Assembly: GCF_004803715.2 (NCBI RefSeq) | Contig: NZ_CP039383.2 | Span: 1,612,001 to 1,676,000, forward strand | Origin: Luteimonas yindakuii | GTDB lineage: Bacteria; Pseudomonadota; Gammaproteobacteria; Xanthomonadales; Xanthomonadaceae | Reading direction: 5' to 3' | Length of the DNA stretch: 64,000 nt | Part shown: in pieces, positions 59,178 through 64,000 of the stretch | Layout of the letters: every line of letters begins with the position of its first letter | Position numbering within the stretch: the first letter of the stretch is position 1 | Translations under genes and position numbers: made by a program | Notes under the pieces: model-generated | Told to the model about the DNA's origin: nothing | Seen by the model: only the letters and a program-made list of their open reading frames with translations | Databases searched by the model: none

Positions 59178-59555
59178 ATGCGCAGACTTCTCGCTCCCCT
59201 CCTCGTCGCCGGCATCCTGTCGGGCTGCGGCATCGTCTACAAGCAGCCGATCTACCAGGGCAGCCTGGTCGAACCCGAAGCGGTCGGGCAGCTGCAGGCC
59301 GGCATGAGCAAGCAGCAGGTCGTCGGCCTGCTGGGCACGCCTTCGATCGCCGACCCGTTCCACCACCAGCGTTGGGACTACACGGCCACGCAGCGCAACA
59401 ACCGCCGCGGCCATACCGAGATCAAGAACCTGACGCTGTGGTTCGACAGCGACCGGCTGACGCGCTGGGACGGCGAGTATTTCCCCGAGCAGAACGAAGA
59501 GCTCGCGGCGGAAATGCGCAAGTTCGGCAACCTGCCACGCGAACGCCGCCGCTGA
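59178..59555 (+). CDS. bamE: outer membrane assembly lipoprotein BamE
   Basis: A 125-residue lipoprotein of the beta-barrel assembly machine. The lipobox is ILSGC with Cys17; the mature domain has IVYKQPIYQGSLVE, the LQAGMSKQQVVGLLGTPSIADPFHHQRWDY signature and a C-terminal LTLWFDSDRLTRWDGEYFP. The fur/bamE divergent pair is conserved. A terminator follows. Confidence 0.96.
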   Translation: MRRLLAPLLVAGILSGCGIVYKQPIYQGSLVEPEAVGQLQAGMSKQQVVGLLGTPSIADPFHHQRWDYTATQRNNRRGHTEIKNLTLWFDSDRLTRWDGEYFPEQNEELAAEMRKFGNLPRERRR

Positions 59556-59578
59556 TCCGCATCCGCAGGTGAAACATG

Positions 59579-59608
59579 ATGACCGGCCACGCGCCGGTCA
59601 TTTTTTTT
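59579..59608 (+). terminator. terminator after bamE
   Basis: Nine-base-pair stem (59579-59587 with 59593-59601), five-base loop, T-run to 59608. The convergent ratB reads through the T-run as its last two Lys codons. Confidence 0.9.
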
Positions 59609-59876
59609 GCAGGCGCTCGCTGGCGCGACGTCGGCGCGCGTCCTTGGGATCGGCCACCAGCGGCCGCAGCAGTTCGATGCGGTCGCCGTCATTGAGCAAC
59701 GCCCCGGTGTCGACGCGTTCGCCGAACACCGCCTGTCCGTCGATGCCCTCAAGGGGCAGTCCGCTGGAAGCGATCGCATCGGCGACGCGCGCGCCGGCCG
59801 GCAACCGCAGTTCGACTTCCTCGAAGCGACGTGGCCAGGCCAGCACCACCCGCACCCGGATGGTGCCCGCGCTCAT
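59598..59876 (-). CDS. ratB: RnfH/RatB family ubiquitin-like protein
   Basis: A 92-residue beta-grasp protein of the RnfH (UPF0125) family: VRVVLAWPRRFEEVELRLPAGARVADAIASSG, then VFGERVDTGALLNDGDRIELLRPLVADPKDARRRRA. The DGDRIELYRPL-type motif is diagnostic. Role unknown; it is always beside ratA and overlaps it by four bases. Its last codons and stop lie within the bamE terminator. Confidence 0.93.
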   Translation of the reverse strand: MSAGTIRVRVVLAWPRRFEEVELRLPAGARVADAIASSGLPLEGIDGQAVFGERVDTGALLNDGDRIELLRPLVADPKDARRRRASERLQKK

Positions 59877-60301
59877 GCCTCGCGGTCGGCGATGCGGACG
59901 AAATCGTCGACCATGCGGTCGGCCAGCCCCTGGAAGCCGATGGTCAGCGCCGGCAGCAGCAGGCGGCTGCGTGGTTCGAAGTCCAGGGTCAGCGTGACCC
60001 GGCTGGCGGATTCGTCGATCGCATGGAATTCCCAGCGCCCGTCCAGGCGGCGGAAAGGCCCGTCACGCAACCGCATGTCGATGCGGTGCGGGGCATGCAG
60101 GGTGTTTTCGGTGGTGAACCACGTGCGCAGCGCGCCGAAACCGAGATCGAGCCGGGCGAGCTGGCGCACATCGGTGGATTCCATGACCTCGGCCCGCTCG
60201 CACCAGGCAAAACGGCGGGGATAGGCGTCGACGTCGCGGACCAGTTCGAACATCCGGCTGACGGAGTGCTCGACCAGGGCGCTGCGTTGGATCTTGGGCA
60301 T
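59873..60301 (-). CDS. ratA: RatA/Coq10-like START-fold protein
   Basis: A 142-residue START-domain protein of the Coq10/RatA family. Typical pieces are SALVEHSVSRMFELVRDVDAYPRRFAWCERAEV and PFRRLDGRWEFHAIDESASRVTLTLDFE. In E. coli RatA was described as a toxin that blocks 70S assembly, but the Coq10 similarity suggests a role with ubiquinone. It is divergent from smpB, a strongly conserved arrangement. Confidence 0.93.
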   Translation of the reverse strand: MPKIQRSALVEHSVSRMFELVRDVDAYPRRFAWCERAEVMESTDVRQLARLDLGFGALRTWFTTENTLHAPHRIDMRLRDGPFRRLDGRWEFHAIDESASRVTLTLDFEPRSRLLLPALTIGFQGLADRMVDDFVRIADREA

Positions 60302-60357
60302 GGAACCTCTTCGTCACGGGTGTGTCCACGCCTGCCGGATTCGGGGACAATGCCCGG

Positions 60358-60849
60358 ATGGGCAAGCAGACGGACAAGGATAAGACAATCGGCGCGACCA
60401 TCGCGCTGAACAAGCGCGCGCGCCACGAGTACCACCTCGAACAACGCGTCGAGGCCGGGCTTGCGCTGCAGGGCTGGGAGCTGAAGGCCATCCGCGCCGG
60501 CCGCGCCAACATCGCCGAAAGCTACGCCATCGTGCGCAACGGCGAGATCTTCCTGTTCGGCGCGCAGATCACCCCGCTGATCTCGGCGTCCACCCACGTG
60601 GTCGCCGATGCCAGGCGCACTCGCAAGCTGCTGATGCATCGCCGCGAGATCGACCAGTTCATCGGCAAGGTCGAGCGCGATGGCTACACGATCGTGCCGA
60701 CGTCGCTCTACTGGAAGCGCAACAAGGTCAAGATCGAACTCGCCCTCGCGAAGGGCAAGCAGAAGCATGACAAGCGCGACACCGAACGCGAGCGCGACTG
60801 GAACCGCGAGAAGCAGCGCGTGCTGCGCCGGCACAACAAGGACGCCTGA
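60358..60849 (+). CDS. smpB: SsrA-binding protein SmpB
   Basis: A 163-residue partner of tmRNA in trans-translation. Signatures: IALNKRARHEYHLEQRVEAGLALQGWELKAIRAGRANIAESYA, FLFGAQITPL and the basic C-terminal tail (KHDKRDTERERDWNREKQRVLRRH) that enters the mRNA channel. ATG 60358 is the family start; a GTG 36 bases earlier is less likely. tmRNA itself lies 2.4 kb downstream on the same strand. Confidence 0.96.
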   Translation: MGKQTDKDKTIGATIALNKRARHEYHLEQRVEAGLALQGWELKAIRAGRANIAESYAIVRNGEIFLFGAQITPLISASTHVVADARRTRKLLMHRREIDQFIGKVERDGYTIVPTSLYWKRNKVKIELALAKGKQKHDKRDTERERDWNREKQRVLRRHNKDA

Positions 60850-60897
60850 CGGCCGCGCCCGCGCAGGCGGCCCGCATCACCGCGCGGCCCGCAGGCA

Positions 60898-63108
60898 TCA
60901 CCCGCAGTCGTCGCCGGGCTGCTCGTCCGGCAGGGTGAACCAGAAACACGCGCCCTCGCCTTCGCGACCCTCGGCCCAGACTTCGCCGCAGTGGCGTTCC
61001 ACGATCCGCTTGACCGACGCCAGGCCGATTCCGTGGCCGGGGAATTCATGCTGGGCGTGCAGGCGCTGGAACGGCCTGAACAGCTTGGACGCGTAGTCCT
61101 GCGAGAATCCCGCGCCGTTGTCGCGGACGAAGAACGCCTCCACGCCATCGGGTCGTCGTGCGTGCCCGATCAGGATTTGCGCGTCGTCGCGACCGGCGGT
61201 GAACTTCCAGGCATTGCCGACCAGGTTCTGCAGCAGGTTGGCCACCAGGGTCGGGTCGCCCTGCGCGGCGAGGCCATCGTCGATCTCCACGACCACCTCG
61301 CGCTCCGGCTCCGCCAGGCGCAGGTCGGCCACCACCTGGCCCGCCATCCCGGAGAGGTCGAGGTCGCGTCGGCGTACCTGCGCGCGCGAAAGTCGTGCCA
61401 TCTGCAGCAGGGCGTCGATCAGTGCGTCCATGCGCGCCGTCGCTGCGCGGATCCGCCCCAGGTAATCACGGCCGGTGTCGTCGATCACCGATGCGTAGCG
61501 GTCGTTGAGCAGGCGCGAAAAGCCGTCGATGGTGCGCAGCGGTGCCCGCAGGTCGTGGGACACGCTGTAGGAGAATGCCTCGAGCTCGAGGTTCGCGCGC
61601 TCCAGCTCCTGGGTGCGTGCCGCGACCCGCGCCTCCAGCGTGCGGTTCAATGCGCGCACCCGCTCCTCGGCGCGGTACCAGTCGGTGACGTCGTCGATCT
61701 GCACCAGCCGCACGACCTCATCCCCGGCCTCGCCGGGCACCGGAGCGGTGAACAGGCGCACGCGGCGCCGGCTGCCGTCGCTGCGACGCAGGATCCGGCT
61801 CGCGCGATAGACGCCATCGCGCGCGTGCGCGCCTGCCTCCTCGCTGTCGACCTCGTCGGCATCGCGGCCATCGACGAAGAACCCACCCATGTCGGCACCG
61901 ATCAGCTGTTCCAGCGGCAGCCCGACGATGGCGGCAAGCGCGAGGTTCGCATCGACCACGCGGTCGTCCTCGTCGAGCAGGGCCTTGCCGACCGGCGAAT
62001 GCACCATCGCACTGCGGAACCGGGATTCACTGCGCCGGTACGACTCGCTCATCCGTGCGGCGAGCTGCTGGGCGTGCACGCCGGTGCGCGCGAGCGACCA
62101 CGTCACCGCCGCCAGCAACAGTGCCGCGAGCAGGCCGACGATCACCGTGGTCCGCGCAGGCGACGCGGCACTGGTGGCCTCCAGGGCAATGAAGTCGATC
62201 CGCCAGGTGCGACCGTAGAACGACTGGTTCACGCTGTGGCGGTCGCGCCCGGCCGCGGCGTCGGCACGTGCGTAGTCCTGGTCGACATACAGTTCTGCCG
62301 CTTCGCCACCGGTGACATCGGTGATCCGCATCGACATCGTGCGCGGCAGGGTCGCCAGCGACTGCGGCACGAAGTCCTGCATGCGCAATGGCGCATAGGT
62401 CCAGCCGCGCAACGCCGCCCCGCGCGCCTCCACGGAAGCCGGAAGCACGCCGCCGCGGTACACCGGGGTATAGAGGATCGCGCCCTGCGGGGTATCGTCG
62501 AACCTGCGCTGCAGGACCAGCTTGCCGGTCAGGCGTGACTCGCCGCTGTCGCGCGCGGCTTCCATCGCCCCCCGGCGTACCGGCTCCGACAGCATGTCGT
62601 AGCCATCGATGCCGTCGTGCTCGGGCCGCCGCGGCTCGACGTAGACCACCGGACCGTAGGCCTCGCGCACGCCCCTGGGGTGCAACTCGAACAGGCCTTC
62701 GCCATCGGACCGGCGCTCGAGCTGGAATTCACGCAGGCGGTCGCCGGGAATATAGGCGCCGTAGCCCAGCGCATTCGGCCCGGCACGCCGGCCGATCTGC
62801 AGCCCGTCCACGTAGCTGCGCCACTGCTGCGCCGTCGGCCGCTCGACCGACGCGAACAATGAGGCGCCGCCGCGGGTACTGAGCTCATAGGCCAGCAGGC
62901 GTTGCGACATCAGGTCGAGGACCTGGGTGGTTTCCTCGGCCATTCGCGCCTTGCGCAGGTCGCGGTCACGCGCGTGCTCGGAGCGCGCGTACATCAGCAC
63001 CAGCAGCAGCGAGGCCAGCAGCACCACCAGCGCGGCGGCGACGGCCAGTCGCGGATCTTCGCGCAGCCGGCGGGGCCCCGTCGCTGTGCTGTCTGTTTCC
63101 CCGATCAA
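60898..63108 (-). CDS. membrane sensor histidine kinase with CHASE and PAS domains
   Basis: A protein of about 736 residues. A first membrane helix (AVAAALVVLLASLLLVLMYA) is followed by an extracytoplasmic CHASE domain (RGGASLFASVERPTAQQWRSYVDGL, YGAYIPGDRLREFQ, AILYTPVYRGG), a second helix (TTVIVGLLAALLLAAVTW), a PAS domain (SPVGKALLDEDDRVVDANLALAAIVG) and a kinase core with the His in FSYSVSHDLRAPLRTIDGFSRLL, then NLVGNAWKFT, VRDNGAGF and HGIGLASVKRIV. No response regulator is adjacent, so it is an orphan. The start is unsure: TTG 63108 with AAGG ahead is preferred since an ATG at 63210 would overlap the tmRNA promoter. Confidence 0.85.
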   Translation of the reverse strand: MIGETDSTATGPRRLREDPRLAVAAALVVLLASLLLVLMYARSEHARDRDLRKARMAEETTQVLDLMSQRLLAYELSTRGGASLFASVERPTAQQWRSYVDGLQIGRRAGPNALGYGAYIPGDRLREFQLERRSDGEGLFELHPRGVREAYGPVVYVEPRRPEHDGIDGYDMLSEPVRRGAMEAARDSGESRLTGKLVLQRRFDDTPQGAILYTPVYRGGVLPASVEARGAALRGWTYAPLRMQDFVPQSLATLPRTMSMRITDVTGGEAAELYVDQDYARADAAAGRDRHSVNQSFYGRTWRIDFIALEATSAASPARTTVIVGLLAALLLAAVTWSLARTGVHAQQLAARMSESYRRSESRFRSAMVHSPVGKALLDEDDRVVDANLALAAIVGLPLEQLIGADMGGFFVDGRDADEVDSEEAGAHARDGVYRASRILRRSDGSRRRVRLFTAPVPGEAGDEVVRLVQIDDVTDWYRAEERVRALNRTLEARVAARTQELERANLELEAFSYSVSHDLRAPLRTIDGFSRLLNDRYASVIDDTGRDYLGRIRAATARMDALIDALLQMARLSRAQVRRRDLDLSGMAGQVVADLRLAEPEREVVVEIDDGLAAQGDPTLVANLLQNLVGNAWKFTAGRDDAQILIGHARRPDGVEAFFVRDNGAGFSQDYASKLFRPFQRLHAQHEFPGHGIGLASVKRIVERHCGEVWAEGREGEGACFWFTLPDEQPGDDCG

Positions 63109-63157
63109 CGCCTTCTTCCCCTCGATGAACGCTCCCCCGCCCCCTGCCCTGCGCGCC

Positions 63158-63185
63158 TTGCGTCCGCACCGGCCGCCCCTATACT
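63158..63185 (+). promoter_or_regulatory. ssrA promoter
   Basis: TTGCGT (63158-63163), 16 bp, TATACT (63180-63185), about 30 bases before the mature tmRNA 5' end. It lies opposite the beginning of the kinase reading frame. Confidence 0.7.
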
Positions 63186-63214
63186 GGCGCATGTCGGCGA
63201 CAAACGACATTCCC

Positions 63215-63568
63215 GGGGGTGCACTGGCTTCGACGGGGGTCGCGAAATTGCCTGGCGCATGCCGAGGGGGTAGCTTTCCTCGTTAATCCAGCTGCAAAAC
63301 TCTAGTTGCCAACGACGACAACTACGCTCTCGCCGCTTAAGGCGTAAGCCCCGAACCCACTTGTTCCCATGCTCGTGGATGTAGGGTCATTATCATGGGA
63401 ATCCAGCCGCGGCGGCCGCCTGTCTGCCGTGGTTGAACTCACAGGCTGGTCCCGGGATGCGCTTCGCACACCGTGCTGTTCCGGGATGAGATCCAACGGT
63501 GGGCTAAGCATGTAGTGCCGGGGATGGAGTGCCTTCGGACGGGGGTTCAATTCCCCCCACCTCCACCA
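63215..63568 (+). ncRNA. ssrA: transfer-messenger RNA (tmRNA, 10Sa RNA)
   Basis: 354 nt. The 5' GGGGGTG pairs with CACCTCC before ACCA in an alanine-tRNA-like acceptor stem; the T-arm GGGGG-TTCAATT-CCCCC is near the 3' end. The tag frame at 63308-63340 encodes ANDDNYALAA followed by TAA. tmRNA with SmpB frees stalled ribosomes and marks the product for proteolysis, by ClpXP and ClpAP among others. Confidence 0.97.
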
Positions 63569-63574
63569 TCTTCA

Positions 63575-63612
63575 AGCAGGACCCCGATCGGAAACGGTCG
63601 GGGTCTTCTGCT
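63575..63612 (+). terminator. terminator after ssrA
   Basis: AGCAG and ACCCCGA on the left pair with TCGGGGT and CTGCT on the right, with a small bulge, around a CGGAAACG-centred loop. A short T-rich tail follows. Confidence 0.6.
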
Positions 63613-63661
63613 TTCAGGGCCACAGACGAGGCATGGTGTCGTGGGCGCTTCGGTGGCGGAT

Positions 63662-63669
63662 GCTAGAAT
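63662..63669 (+). promoter_or_regulatory. extended -10 promoter of the mntP leader
   Basis: TGCTAGAAT gives an extended -10 (TGn TAGAAT) 10 bases before the riboswitch begins. No good -35 is seen. Confidence 0.55.
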
Positions 63670-63676
63670 CGCGCTT

Positions 63677-63815
63677 CCCTTGGGGAGTAGCCTGCTTCCG
63701 CTCCAGGAAGCGCCGGTATCAACACGCTCGGCCGTCGATGGCCGTGGTGCCGGCAGCCAGTCCTGGTTGGCGAGACCAGCGGTACACGGGCGCGACCGGT
63801 CGGCGCAGGCCGTGA
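63677..63815 (+). ncRNA. yybP-ykoY manganese riboswitch
   Basis: The leader starts CCCTTGGGGAGTAGCC, the 5' signature of yybP-ykoY RNAs, and the second conserved loop appears as GGTTGGCGAGACCA at 63767-63781. Several GC stems lie between. Position, directly before the manganese exporter gene mntP, fits the known regulon: Mn(II) binding allows expression. The 3' limit is approximate, since the switching hairpin must lie near 63790-63845. Confidence 0.88.
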
Positions 63816-63847
63816 CCGCGTTCGCGCGCGCCCGACCCCTCTCTCGC

Positions 63848-64000
63848 ATGCATCCTGTTTCCCTGCTTCTCATCGGTCTGGCGATGTCCACCGACGCCTT
63901 CGCGGCCGCGGTCGGCAAGGGCGCCGCCATGGGCACCCCGCGTTTTCGCGACGCCCTGCGCGTCGGCCTGATCTTCGGCCTCATCGAGTCGGTCACGCCG
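63848..64000 (+). CDS. mntP: manganese efflux pump MntP, N-terminal part
   Basis: The first 51 residues before the window ends. A first membrane helix ([25 protein letters not shown]) contains the conserved AMSTDAFA with its Asp, and [19 protein letters not shown] begins the second helix; both match MntP/YebN. The protein exports Mn(II) and is controlled by the riboswitch upstream. Confidence 0.93.
   Translation, partial: MHPVSLLLIGLAMSTDAFAAAVGKGAAMGTPRFRDALRVGLIFGLIESVTP

Noticed and set aside
59598..60301. RatA-RatB as a type II toxin-antitoxin pair
   Set aside because: Despite the names, RatB is a beta-grasp RnfH-family protein without DNA-binding features and RatA is Coq10-like; the pair is a conserved housekeeping neighbour of smpB.
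63109..63210. Extension of the histidine kinase to ATG 63210
   Set aside because: The extra N-terminus is Arg/Gly-rich and polar, has no ribosome site, and would cover the ssrA promoter up to 5 bases from the tmRNA 5' end. A real start downstream is more likely, though not proven.

Overview
The window is a GC-rich, densely coded stretch of a gammaproteobacterial core chromosome. Gene content and order point to the Xanthomonadaceae (Lysobacteraceae), probably nearer Lysobacter/Luteimonas than Xanthomonas proper. The main evidence is a DSF quorum-sensing rpf locus next to acnA, followed by the lysS-prfB-recJ-rpfE-greA-carBA-dapB-dnaJK-grpE-hrcA-recN-fur-bamE-rat-smpB-ssrA block. Genus is an inference.

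Layout. 1-5.2 kb: 3' end of clpA, infA, aat and a FemAB-like acyltransferase, trxB, a candidate structured RNA, alanine dehydrogenase. 5.3-12.0 kb: ftsK, lolA, rarA, a small unknown gene, ubiB. 12.1-15.1 kb: a CSS/EAL cyclic-di-GMP phosphodiesterase, a DUF4124 gene broken by a one-base shift, and two membrane proteins of unknown role. 15.3-18.2 kb: a self-regulated CueR-like/copper P-type ATPase operon with a MerR-type promoter. 18.3-18.5 kb: tRNA-Ala(GGC) and tRNA-Glu(TTC). 18.6-24.6 kb: an amino-acid permease, a lipoprotein methyltransferase, a DUF1249 protein, and divergent ppsR/ppsA. 24.6-25.1 kb: a gene-free region filled by terminators and large inverted repeats.

25.1-38.4 kb: aconitase B, a VapBC module, aconitase A, then the DSF locus. 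rpfB and rpfF run on the plus strand and rpfC and rpfG on the minus strand, converging between rpfF and rpfC. rpfH is absent. RpfF makes the fatty-acid signal, RpfC senses it, RpfG breaks down cyclic-di-GMP, and RpfB handles fatty acyl substrates. 38.5-51.4 kb, nearly all minus strand: lysS, prfB with its programmed frameshift, a secreted PPC-repeat protein, recJ, rpfE, greA, carB, carA, dapB. 51.5-56.5 kb: dnaJ, dnaK, grpE, hrcA, with sigma-32-like promoters before dnaK and grpE. 56.6-60.8 kb: recN, a repeat-rich gap, fur, bamE, ratB, ratA, smpB. 60.9-64 kb: a CHASE/PAS histidine kinase, tmRNA, and a yybP-ykoY manganese riboswitch ahead of the start of mntP, which runs off the window.

No prophage, CRISPR array, transposase or large accessory island is visible. 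The unusual material is small scale: repeats, regulatory RNAs, a frameshifted gene, a duplicated gene end, and a toxin-antitoxin pair between the two aconitase genes.
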